Below are positions 1-6,710 of a stretch of DNA of 31,058 nt, piece by piece (positions within the stretch are counted from its first letter, which is position 1; each line of letters begins with the position of its first letter). This DNA comes from CAZWMK01 sp964635065. GTDB lineage: Bacteria; Pseudomonadota; Alphaproteobacteria; Sphingomonadales; Sphingomonadaceae. The stretch covers positions 1 through 31,058 of the forward strand of contig CAZWMK010000012.1 in assembly GCA_964635065.1 (NCBI GenBank), given 5' to 3'. The notes under the pieces were generated by a model. That model was not told the origin of the DNA. It worked only from the letters and a program-made list of their open reading frames with translations, and searched no databases. A program made the translations under genes and the position numbers.

Positions 1-1183
1 ACTGGAACAGCGTCGATTTGCCAGCGCCCGAGGGCCCCACCACCGCCACCGTCTCGCCCGGCGCGATATCGAGGCTGAATCCCTCAATTGCGGGACTGTC
101 CGGCTTGCTGGGATAGTAGAAGGTGACCTGGTCGAACATGACATGACCGAGTGCGGGGTGCGGCAGGGCGCGCGCCTGCGCCGGCGCCTTGATCGCAGGC
201 ATTTGTTCCAGCAGTTCGCGCATGCGCCCGGCCGCTCCAGCCCCGCGCATGATATCGCCATATACTTCGGTCAACGCCCCGAAAGCGCCGGCCACAAGGG
301 CTGCGGTAAAGACAAAGGCGGTGATCGTGCCGCCCGTCATCGCGCCGTTGATCACATCGACCGCGCCCTCCCACAAAACCAGGGTGATCGAACCAAAAAT
401 CAACAGGATGACGATAGCCGTCATGATCGCGCGCATGCGGATACGATGGCGCGCAGTGGTGAAAGCATCCTCGACCGCCTTGGCAAAGCGGCGTGCCTCG
501 CGGTCTTCCTGCGTAAAGGCTTGCACGATGCGCAAGGCGCCCAGCACTTCGGCAACCATCGCGCCGACATCGGCGATACGGTCCTGACTGCTGCGCGAGA
601 GCTTGCGCAGGCGGCGCCCCATGACAATGATCGGCACCAGCACCAGCGGAATCACCAGGAGCATCAGGGCCGTCAATTTGGGGCTGAGCACAAAGAGATA
701 GACAAGCCCGCCAAGCCCCATGACCGTATTGCGCAGAGCCATCGAAACCGACGTGCCGACAACCTGCTCGATGATCGCCGTGTCGCTGGTCAGACGCGAT
801 GCGATTTCGGACGGACGATTTTCTTCGAAAAACTGCGGATCAAGCGTCAGCAGATGCGCCTGCACCCGTTGGCGCAGATCGGCGACGACGCGTTCTCCCA
901 GCCACGACACGAAGTAAAAACGTGTCGCCGTGGCCAGTCCAAGGACAAGAACCACGGCAAGCAGCCCCCAGAAATAGGGCGCGATGGTATCGGCGCGCTG
1001 CGCGCCAAAGCCATGGTCGATCACCAATTTCACGCCGCGCGGAATGGCCAGCGTCGCCGCTGCGGCCACACACAGCGCGATCAGGGCTGCCGACAGATGC
1101 AAAGGATAGGCCCGTGCAAGCTGCCAGATCAGTGACAGGCTGTTGAGGCGGCGCGGCGCGGTCGGGAAACTGCTGTCTTTCAT
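1..1183 (-). CDS. ABC exporter, fused permease and ATPase (5' part only)
   Basis: The frame is open from an ATG at 1183 to the window edge, giving 394 residues. It starts MKDSSFPTAPRRLNSL and has the hydrophobic segments of an ABC type-1 exporter membrane domain over about residues 20-290. The nucleotide-binding domain then begins, and the Walker A motif GPSGAGKST lies at the very end of the visible part. The Q-loop, signature motif, Walker B and H-loop lie outside the window. The order (membrane domain then ATPase in one chain) is that of half-transporters of the MsbA/LmrA type, which work as homodimers in the inner membrane to export lipids, drugs or peptides. The substrate cannot be told from this part. 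It is separated from the Ton operon by a terminator, so it is probably its own transcription unit. Confidence 0.9.
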   Translation of the reverse strand, partial: MKDSSFPTAPRRLNSLSLIWQLARAYPLHLSAALIALCVAAAATLAIPRGVKLVIDHGFGAQRADTIAPYFWGLLAVVLVLGLATATRFYFVSWLGERVVADLRQRVQAHLLTLDPQFFEENRPSEIASRLTSDTAIIEQVVGTSVSMALRNTVMGLGGLVYLFVLSPKLTALMLLVIPLVLVPIIVMGRRLRKLSRSSQDRIADVGAMVAEVLGALRIVQAFTQEDREARRFAKAVEDAFTTARHRIRMRAIMTAIVILLIFGSITLVLWEGAVDVINGAMTGGTITAFVFTAALVAGAFGALTEVYGDIMRGAGAAGRMRELLEQMPAIKAPAQARALPHPALGHVMFDQVTFYYPSKPDSPAIEGFSLDIAPGETVAVVGPSGAGKSTLFQ

Positions 1184-1270
1184 GGCTAGGGCGATAGCAG
1201 GCGTAGCGGCATGGCTCAACTCAACAACTGCAATGCGGCACTTCGCGCCGCACCCTTTCAGCCGGCCATG

Positions 1271-1298
1271 AAAAAGGCGGCCCCTCGCGGGACCGCCC
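1271..1298 (-). terminator. Rho-independent terminator of the tonB-exbB-exbD-exbD operon
   Basis: Read on the minus strand, GGCGGTCCC and GGGGCCGCC pair over nine positions (one G-T) around a GCGA tetraloop. Five T follow immediately. It lies 25 bases past the stop of the last exbD gene, which is the expected place for the end of the Ton operon transcript. Confidence 0.85.
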
Positions 1299-1322
1299 TT
1301 TGCATCGCAAACGCTGCACGCC

Positions 1323-1751
1323 TTACTGGGCGTATGCTTCGTTGCCGACGAAACCGATCTTGGTCACGCCCGAAAGCTGCGCCTGCGCCATGACGCGGTT
1401 CACAATTTCGTAGCGGGCCAGAGCTTCCGGCTTCAGATGGATTTCCGGCTGCGGATCCATGCGGGCTGCTGCATCCAAATATGTACGCAACGTCGCAAGA
1501 TCCACTTCCTGCTCATTCCAATAGATCGAGTTCAGAAAGTCGATGCCGATGCGGTTGATCACCGGATCGATCTGCTGCTGAACATTCGGCGGTGTCTGGC
1601 TCGACGGCAGGTCGAGTTTCACCGCGTGCGTCTGGATCGGAATGGTAATGATGAACATGATGAGGAGAACAAGCATCACGTCGATCAGCGGGGTGGTATT
1701 GATATCCACCATTTCGCCGCCGCCGCCGCCGTCTCCGACTGCCATTGCCAT
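1323..1751 (-). CDS. exbD: ExbD-type biopolymer transport protein (second copy)
   Basis: A 142-residue protein of the ExbD/TolR family. These proteins anchor in the inner membrane by one helix and, with ExbB, pass proton-motive force to TonB. After a glycine-rich start it has VDINTTPLIDVMLVLLIMF, which carries the family's conserved aspartate at the head of the single membrane helix; the rest is the periplasmic domain. The start at 1751 is chosen over one further upstream because GAGGGAG lies nine bases before it. It is the last gene of the operon, 65 bases after the other exbD. It differs clearly from that paralogue (142 against 159 residues), so the pair is an old duplication. Tandem exbD genes are known in Xanthomonas and in sphingomonads. 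Confidence 0.92.
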   Translation of the reverse strand: MAMAVGDGGGGGEMVDINTTPLIDVMLVLLIMFIITIPIQTHAVKLDLPSSQTPPNVQQQIDPVINRIGIDFLNSIYWNEQEVDLATLRTYLDAAARMDPQPEIHLKPEALARYEIVNRVMAQAQLSGVTKIGFVGNEAYAQ

Positions 1752-1816
1752 TTTGCGATACTCCCTCGCCGGGGAAATGGAGCGGCGCAAGACCGCCCCA
1801 TTTCATCCTCGGCGTC

Positions 1817-2296
1817 CTATCGTGAAGTCACCATGCCAGCCGGCGGCTCCGAAATGAAGCCAACCTTGACGAAACCGGCACGCTGCATCGTGAAGATCAC
1901 GCCGCCAATGTTGCGGTATTCCGCATTGGCGTCTCCACGAATGTGCACTTCCGGCAGTTCGATCGGTACACCCGCAGCCTTCTGACGGTCGATTTCGGCG
2001 ATCAGATAAGCAGCAGCCTTGTCAAGCAGGGCCTTCTTGCTTTCCATCTTCTGGACACCCCAGAAGATATCGCCGTTCGCGTCAACCGAGATCAGCACGT
2101 TCTCCGGCTTGGTCGCCGTCGGAATGCTGGCCACGTTCGGCAGCTTGAGCGGAACCGTCTGGATCACGACCGGAACGGTGATGAGGAAGATGATGAGGAG
2201 CACCAGCATGACGTCGACGAGCGGCGTCGTATTGATGTCCGACATCGGCGGCGGCGAGTCGTCGCTTCCCTCGGCTGGGCCAACACTCATAGCCAT
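1817..2296 (-). CDS. exbD: ExbD-type biopolymer transport protein (first copy)
   Basis: A 159-residue ExbD/TolR family protein. The segment SDINTTPLVDVMLVLLIIFL (residues about 19-38) holds the functional aspartate followed by the single transmembrane helix; residues about 45-159 form the periplasmic domain. It starts with MAMSVGPAEGSDDSPPP, and AGGGAG nine bases upstream supports the ATG at 2296. It lies 40 bases downstream of exbB in the same direction, so it is co-transcribed and is expected to join the ExbB-ExbD motor that drives TonB. Its C-terminal region has an insertion relative to the neighbouring exbD. Confidence 0.93.
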   Translation of the reverse strand: MAMSVGPAEGSDDSPPPMSDINTTPLVDVMLVLLIIFLITVPVVIQTVPLKLPNVASIPTATKPENVLISVDANGDIFWGVQKMESKKALLDKAAAYLIAEIDRQKAAGVPIELPEVHIRGDANAEYRNIGGVIFTMQRAGFVKVGFISEPPAGMVTSR

Positions 2297-2336
2297 GAGA
2301 TGAGGCTCCCTTCCCTAGTCAGTGTTGCAGAGCGGT

Positions 2337-3053
2337 TCAAGCCTTCGGCTTTGCAGCAGCAGCAGGCGCGGCCGGCTTTTCAACGCGGGCACCCGACAGC
2401 AGGTAGCCGTGAACGTCGGCAGCAAAGTTGTTCAGATAGTCCTGAACCGACTTGTTGCGGCGGTTCAGCCAGTTGTAGCCAAGCACGGCCGGAACGGCGA
2501 CTGCCAGACCAAGCGCGGTCATGATCAGCGCTTCACCGACCGGACCGGCGACCTTGTCGATCGAGGCCTGACCGGCAACGCCGATGCTGATAAGGGCGCG
2601 GTAAATACCGACGACGGTACCGAACAGACCGACGAACGGCGCAGTCGAACCCACCGAAGCGAGGAAGGCCAGACCCGACTGGAGCTTGCCCGAGATGGCA
2701 GCGTTCGAACGTGCCAGCGACATCGACACCCATTCATGCTGATCGATCTTGTCGGTCATGCGCCCTTCATGGTGATCGGCGGCGCGCAGGCCGTCTTCGG
2801 CCAGCTGACGGAAAGCCGAATCCTTCGGCAGCTTGTTCGCGCCATCGCGCAGCGAGGCCGCCGTCCAGAACTTCTTGTCGAGTTCGCGGGCTTCCTGGAG
2901 CAGCTTGCGCTGATCATAGAGCTTGGTGAAGATGATGTACCACGACACCAGCGACATGATCATCATGATGCCGAACGTCGCCTGAGCAATAATACCGCCC
3001 TGTTCCAGGGCTGCCATCAGACCATATGGATTTTCGGTCGAAACGATATCCAT
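2337..3053 (-). CDS. exbB: ExbB, MotA/TolQ/ExbB family proton channel subunit
   Basis: A 238-residue inner membrane protein. A membrane helix lies near residues 20-43 and is followed by a long cytoplasmic loop. Two more helices are visible around GSTAPFVGLFGTVVGIYRA and VGEALIMTALGLAVAVPAVL, which hold the conserved GLFGTV and the Thr/Ala-rich proton-path segment of the family. ExbB pentamers with ExbD form the ion-driven motor coupled to TonB. The C-terminal tail is rich in Ala, Pro and Lys. It sits 75 bases after tonB and 40 before exbD, all leftward. An AAGGA lies upstream of the ATG. Confidence 0.95.
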   Translation of the reverse strand: MDIVSTENPYGLMAALEQGGIIAQATFGIMMIMSLVSWYIIFTKLYDQRKLLQEARELDKKFWTAASLRDGANKLPKDSAFRQLAEDGLRAADHHEGRMTDKIDQHEWVSMSLARSNAAISGKLQSGLAFLASVGSTAPFVGLFGTVVGIYRALISIGVAGQASIDKVAGPVGEALIMTALGLAVAVPAVLGYNWLNRRNKSVQDYLNNFAADVHGYLLSGARVEKPAAPAAAAKPKA

Positions 3054-3102
3054 CAGATTATTCCTTCGAATTAGATTGATCGGTTTTCGGTTGGGATGCG
3101 GG

Positions 3103-3122
3103 TGGCAGCGCGATGGCTGCCA
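3103..3122 (-). repeat. Intercistronic hairpin between tonB and exbB
   Basis: TGGCAGC and GCTGCCA pair perfectly around a six-base loop in the gap between the tonB stop and the exbB start. There is no T run after it on the minus strand, so it is unlikely to be a full terminator. A role in mRNA processing or in setting the tonB to exbB ratio is possible but is inference. Confidence 0.45.
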
Positions 3123-3128
3123 TCCACC

Positions 3129-3782
3129 TTATCTCGGAAGCTGCCAGCGGATGCGCTGCGTGCGCGTATCCGTGGTCGGAGCACCATCGCGCAGTGCCGG
3201 ATTGAACCGGAAGCGACGCTCAGCCAGATCACAGGCCCGCTTGTCGAGGCGATCGTAACCGCTCGACTGCGAAACCTGGCACGAGCCCTTGATGACTCGC
3301 CCGTCAGGACCGATCTGGTATGTGATGACACTGAGGCCCTGCTCTTCTGCACGGATCGAAGCTTCGGGGTAGTCGTCGGTGGTGATGGTATCACCCAGAC
3401 GGCCCTTGGGCGTCGCACGTTGCGTTGGACCGGCAGGGGCCGGCGGCGGCGGCGGCGGCGCGGCAATCACGGGCGCCGGGCGCGGAGCCTCGGTCTGGAC
3501 CGTGATTGTCGGCGCTGGCGGCGCCATCGATTCGACAACCACCTCAGGCGGCGGAACATAAGGAGGAATTTCCTCGAGTTCCGGCGGCGGAGGCGGTGGC
3601 TCCTCTTCCTTGGTGGTGGGTTCCTCAACCTCGAACGTTTCCATCGGTCCGGTGATCACCTTGACCGCTTTGAGCGCGAGGCCCGAAGTGAATGCGTAGC
3701 CGAGCACCACGTGCAGGATCACAACGATCCCGAGTGACAGCATCCGCTTCGAACTCATTGCTGGTTGATCCGCGTAAGCCAT
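3129..3782 (-). CDS. tonB: TonB energy-transducing protein
   Basis: A 217-residue protein with the TonB layout: a short cytoplasmic start, one N-terminal membrane helix (residues about 15-35, RMLSLGIVVILHVVLGYAFT) containing the Ser/His pair typical of TonB, and a Pro/Glu-rich periplasmic spacer (runs such as EEEPPPPPPE and APPPPPPAPAG, residues about 50-120). A C-terminal domain follows with YPEASIRAEEQGLSV, the conserved motif that contacts TonB boxes of outer membrane receptors, and GxV and RFRF elements after it. It is the first gene of the tonB-exbB-exbD-exbD operon. Its upstream region holds two sizeable inverted repeats. The FecA-like receptor at 19956-22172 is a plausible client. Confidence 0.95.
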   Translation of the reverse strand: MAYADQPAMSSKRMLSLGIVVILHVVLGYAFTSGLALKAVKVITGPMETFEVEEPTTKEEEPPPPPPELEEIPPYVPPPEVVVESMAPPAPTITVQTEAPRPAPVIAAPPPPPPAPAGPTQRATPKGRLGDTITTDDYPEASIRAEEQGLSVITYQIGPDGRVIKGSCQVSQSSGYDRLDKRACDLAERRFRFNPALRDGAPTTDTRTQRIRWQLPR

Positions 3783-3810
3783 GCGCCGCGCGTTACTCCC
3801 CTTGCCTAAT

Positions 3811-3848
3811 CCTCAAGCAGACCCATGTTGCCATGGGCCTAATTGAGG
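3811..3848. promoter_or_regulatory. 38-bp nested palindrome upstream of tonB (candidate operator)
   Basis: The outer arms CCTCAA/TTGAGG (3811-3816, 3843-3848) and inner arms CCCAT/ATGGG (3822-3826, 3833-3837) share one centre with equal five-base spacers and a six-base core. It lies 29-66 bases upstream of the tonB start codon. The exact symmetry of both arm pairs suggests a dimeric or tetrameric repressor site, or a structured mRNA leader. No known Fur or RirA consensus is evident. Confidence 0.5.
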
Positions 3849-3891
3849 CTCCCCATGATGGACCGACCGAAGCCGGACCAATCGCACGATT

Positions 3892-3932
3892 AAGGTTGAC
3901 CCCACGCAGGCGCAGAGTCACCCCTCAACCTT
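3892..3932. repeat. Second inverted repeat in the tonB upstream region
   Basis: AAGGTTGA at 3892-3899 and TCAACCTT at 3925-3932 are perfect inverted copies, 25 bases apart. Together with the nested palindrome to the left they take up much of the 307-base gap (3783-4089) between tonB and the divergent secreted protein gene. I see no gene or clear -35/-10 pair in the rest of this gap. Confidence 0.4.
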
Positions 3933-4089
3933 CCATTAACCCGCAGACTTTCCCCTCGCAACCGCTTTGTGGCAAGAAAGCGGCGCACTGCTCATTTGTA
4001 CAAGTCCGGATGACGGCCCAAGGTTGGCGCGATACGGATGATGACCTAAATGTCACTCATTACGAGATGGAACAGAAGAAAGGTCGGCC

Positions 4090-4896
4090 ATGTCAGGCAA
4101 GCTTTGGAATATGGCGCTTGTTTTCATTGCGCTGCTTTGTCTGCCGAATGCTGCACAGGCCGCAACGCCCCTGTCCGCACTCGCGCCTCTGGCGATCGAG
4201 GCACCGATCGTGCTGCGCGCGACAATTGTGAAAACCCAACGCATCTCCGCCAAGGATTCGCCCGGCCTTGCCCCCGGCCATGTCAGGCTATTGGTGACTG
4301 CGGGGGTCAGCAGCGTACTGGTTGCCCCCCGGAGCATCCCCGCCGAAATCAAATATCTGCTTGATGTGCAGCCCGATTCGCGCAAGCGCCTTCCGAAACT
4401 GCGAAAAGCCGACGTACTGCTGTTTCTCGCGCCGAACACTGCGCGCGATGACTTTTACCGCCTGCTCCGGCACGACGCACAACTGGCATGGACCGCCGAA
4501 GACGATGCAACGCTCCGTCGTCTGCTGACCGAACGGCAAGCACCGGAAATGCGCGATCTGCGGCTCGTTGGAATCGGCAACGCCTTCAATGTGCCAGGGA
4601 ATCTGCCGGGCGAAGGCGAAAGCCAGATCTTTCTGAAAACGCAGAACAACAACCCGATCTCTCTGGTTGTCCTGTCCTCTCCGGGGCAGGCCAAGCGCAT
4701 CACGGTCGCCGCAGGCGACATCATCGACGAAGCCGCCAAGCCGATCGTGGCAGGCAGCCTGCTCTGGTATCATCTGGCGTGCACCCTGCCCGACTATTTG
4801 CCGGCCAAAGCCACAGAAGGTCTCGACAGCGCCGCTTTTCGTGCTGTCACTGACGACTATGCCTATGTCAGACAAAGCTTGGGGCCATGCCGCTGA
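4090..4896 (+). CDS. Secreted protein of unknown function
   Basis: A 268-residue protein I do not recognise. It starts with a clear Sec signal peptide: Lys4, a hydrophobic core over residues about 8-20, and a cleavage-like AQA-AT at about residue 24. The mature part has no membrane segment and no catalytic motif I can name. It carries two cysteines near the end (in HLACTLPDY and in the last three residues, PCR), which could form a disulphide in the periplasm. An AGAAAGG sequence precedes the ATG. It stands alone, divergent from tonB and convergent with the folate operon, and may be a lineage-specific periplasmic protein. Confidence 0.8.
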   Translation: MSGKLWNMALVFIALLCLPNAAQAATPLSALAPLAIEAPIVLRATIVKTQRISAKDSPGLAPGHVRLLVTAGVSSVLVAPRSIPAEIKYLLDVQPDSRKRLPKLRKADVLLFLAPNTARDDFYRLLRHDAQLAWTAEDDATLRRLLTERQAPEMRDLRLVGIGNAFNVPGNLPGEGESQIFLKTQNNNPISLVVLSSPGQAKRITVAAGDIIDEAAKPIVAGSLLWYHLACTLPDYLPAKATEGLDSAAFRAVTDDYAYVRQSLGPCR

Positions 4897-4905
4897 CCAA
4901 AAGCG

Positions 4906-4939
4906 GCCCCCGCCGGCCGTCTCACCGACCGGCGGGGGC
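4906..4939 (-). terminator. Terminator at the end of the folate-type operon
   Basis: GCCCCCGCCGG and CCGGCGGGGGC form an 11-base-pair stem with a 12-base loop. Reading leftward, a CGCTTTTGG tail with four T follows, so it suits the minus-strand operon. The stop codon of the 127-residue protein gene (4922-4924) lies inside the loop. On the plus strand no T run follows, though the stem could still slow transcripts from the secreted protein gene. Confidence 0.7.
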
Positions 4940-5305
4940 GTCCGTCGCGAACCGATAAGCGATGCGGCTGCCGTCCAACTGCTGACGTTCCAGCACGAGA
5001 CTGACCTGAGAGACATCAGCCCGTGCCGCCGCCTGCGCGTACAGACGCATGGCCAGTGCCGGCATGTCGGCGCTGCCTGCGTCAATGCAGCTTGCGGCAT
5101 CCAGCATCCGGCATTTCAGCGCATCCAGCATGGCAGGTGATGGCAGTGAGGCATCCTTGGCGCGCAGCTCCACGGTGACAGCCCAACCCGTCCCGTCGGA
5201 CATGACCAGTGTGAACTGCAGTTGCGCCATATGCAGGCGTGGTGTCAGCGTCTCAGGCAGCAATCCGTGCAGCGCCAGAGGCGGTGACGGCGCGAGCGCA
5301 TTCAT
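4922..5305 (-). CDS. Unrecognised 127-residue protein, third gene of the folate-type operon
   Basis: Its ATG overlaps the stop of the SDR gene by four bases (ATGA), so translation is coupled. The protein is soluble, with no signal peptide or membrane helix. It has a Pro/Leu-rich N-terminus, a beta-rich part around LQFTLVMSDGTGWAVTVEL, an Ala-rich helical part around MPALAMRLYAQAAARA, and a strand VSQVSLVLERQ. The helix-then-strand end looks faintly like the end of dihydroneopterin aldolase (helix, then VRRVKVKIVKS in the folB product here), but the similarity is too weak to assign a function. Its constant company with folB and a pteridine-reductase-like SDR suggests a pterin or folate role; that is inference. 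Confidence 0.75.
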   Translation of the reverse strand: MNALAPSPPLALHGLLPETLTPRLHMAQLQFTLVMSDGTGWAVTVELRAKDASLPSPAMLDALKCRMLDAASCIDAGSADMPALAMRLYAQAAARADVSQVSLVLERQQLDGSRIAYRFATDAPAGR

Positions 5306-6075
5306 TGCGCGCTGCCTTCGGACACGTCCATGTGCACGAAATCACGAGCATAGCTTTGCAGATGCGCACCACCGTCGATGTAGAGAATCTGACCGGTCGC
5401 GGATCGCGCGCGCGCCAGATAGAAGACGGCATCGGCGATCTCGGCCGGATCGGGCAATATGCCAAGCGGCATGTCATCGGCCAGCGCCGCCATCTGTTCC
5501 GGCGCATAATCGGGCGTCGGCAAGGTCAGCCCCGGTGCCACGCCATGCACCCGCACATGCGGAGCAAGACTGTGCGCCAGCAGGCGCGTCAGCCCCATCA
5601 GCGCATATTTGCCAAGCGTATAGGACAGGTTATCGCCATGCGGCTGCGCCAGTTTCTGGTCAAGGATATTGACGATCACGGCCTCGCGACCGGGTCCGGC
5701 GTCTGCAGCCAGCCATTGCGCCAATAGCGTCGGCGCTGCGCAATTGATGGCATAATGGGTCAGTAGCGACGTCATTGTCGCCGTCGTCAGATCATCCGCC
5801 CCGAACAAGGAGGCGTTGTTGACAAGCAGCGATGGCGTACTGCCGAAATCGGTCGCGACAGCCGCTGTCATCCGGGCAACAGCGTCGCCATCCGCAAGAT
5901 CGGCCTGATAAAGACGGCAAGCGACACCGGTTTCCGCCAAGGCTCGTTCGAGCAGCGGATCCATCGTCGGGCGGTGATGATAATGCAGCGCAAGACCATA
6001 GCCGGCCCGCGCCAGCCGCGCCGCGATATGGGCACCGATGCGGCGCGTGCCGCCGGTTACCAGCGCGAAGGTCAC
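5302..6075 (-). CDS. SDR family oxidoreductase, FolM/pteridine reductase-like
   Basis: A 257-residue short-chain dehydrogenase. The cofactor motif is TGGTRRIG at residues 7-14. This TGxxxRxG form with Arg is the one that marks pteridine reductases (PTR1, FolM) and points to NADPH. NNAS follows near residue 86 and the catalytic YTLGK (Tyr-x3-Lys) near residue 159, with PG at about 187. FolM reduces dihydrobiopterin/dihydrofolate or dihydromonapterin. The gene overlaps folB by four bases upstream and the 127-residue gene by four bases downstream, so the three form one tight leftward operon. The context strongly favours a pterin substrate over a general SDR role, but the substrate is inferred. 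Confidence 0.85.
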   Translation of the reverse strand: MTFALVTGGTRRIGAHIAARLARAGYGLALHYHHRPTMDPLLERALAETGVACRLYQADLADGDAVARMTAAVATDFGSTPSLLVNNASLFGADDLTTATMTSLLTHYAINCAAPTLLAQWLAADAGPGREAVIVNILDQKLAQPHGDNLSYTLGKYALMGLTRLLAHSLAPHVRVHGVAPGLTLPTPDYAPEQMAALADDMPLGILPDPAEIADAVFYLARARSATGQILYIDGGAHLQSYARDFVHMDVSEGSAQ

Positions 6076-6455
6076 GCCTGTGCATCTCCGCGCTGGCGGG
6101 TCAGCGTGATGCCGATCGATTCCCCATCGAGACTGATCGCCGACTTCACAATCTTGACCTTGACCCGGCGTACGCGCGCGTCAGCGGCAAACAGCTGGCC
6201 GATGATGTGATCGGCCACCGCCTCGATCAGCGTGAAGTGCACGCATTCGGGAAAATTGTCACGGATCGCAGCCTTGATATCGAGATAGTTTTTCGAGGCG
6301 CTGAGCGGCGTCTCCGGCCGGTAAAAGGGGTCGCAATCGAGATCGACCGTCACCGAGATGCACAGGGGCTGTGGCAGGTGCGTTTCCTCGGAATAGACAC
6401 CCGTCAGGACATCGACTTCGACATCATGCACTTCCAGTTGCAGCAAACCGCTCAT
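6072..6455 (-). CDS. folB: Dihydroneopterin aldolase
   Basis: A 127-residue protein with the tunnelling-fold pattern of FolB, which converts 7,8-dihydroneopterin to 6-hydroxymethyl-dihydropterin and glycolaldehyde in folate synthesis. Visible features are the N-terminal strand LEVHDVEVDVLTGVYSEE, the NYLDIKAAIRD segment, FTLIEAVADHI with the catalytic-region glutamate, and the strand VRRVKVKIVKS with the conserved lysines. It is the first gene of the three-gene operon and its stop overlaps the SDR start. It uses ATG at 6455. I see no strong ribosome site ahead of it. Confidence 0.9.
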   Translation of the reverse strand: MSGLLQLEVHDVEVDVLTGVYSEETHLPQPLCISVTVDLDCDPFYRPETPLSASKNYLDIKAAIRDNFPECVHFTLIEAVADHIIGQLFAADARVRRVKVKIVKSAISLDGESIGITLTRQRGDAQA

Positions 6456-6636
6456 GCCCGTTTTTCAATCCTGCCTGACCGCCGCCGGAATCCGGCACGG
6501 ATCGCGATACCATAAGTTGTGCGCCCCCTAGACCGTCAGCCACAAAGCTGCAAGCGTCTGCCCAAAATTAAGGCATTTTTCATCTTTGCCGGCCCTGCGC
6601 GGGGTTTCAGCCCTTCTCCCGCAGCTATGTACATGG

Positions 6637-6645
6637 TTATCCACA
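6637..6645 (+). promoter_or_regulatory. Single consensus DnaA box in the folB-uvrC gap
   Basis: TTATCCACA is a perfect match to the DnaA box consensus, in the 255-base gap between divergent folB and uvrC (6456-6710). It lies about 65 bases ahead of the chosen uvrC start. I find no second perfect copy nearby, no AT-rich unwinding region and no gidA, hemE or dnaA neighbour, so this is not an origin. It could be a DnaA titration or transcription control site, or chance. Nothing else recognisable lies in the gap. Confidence 0.35.
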
Positions 6646-6710
6646 GACACCGGGGATAAATGCACAGACGCTTGAGCGTGAGGGCAATGCTGCCTAACTG
6701 TCATAACATC

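Noticed and set aside
6456..6710. Replication origin in the folB-uvrC gap
   Set aside because: Only one perfect DnaA box, no cluster, no AT-rich unwinding stretch and no origin-linked genes.
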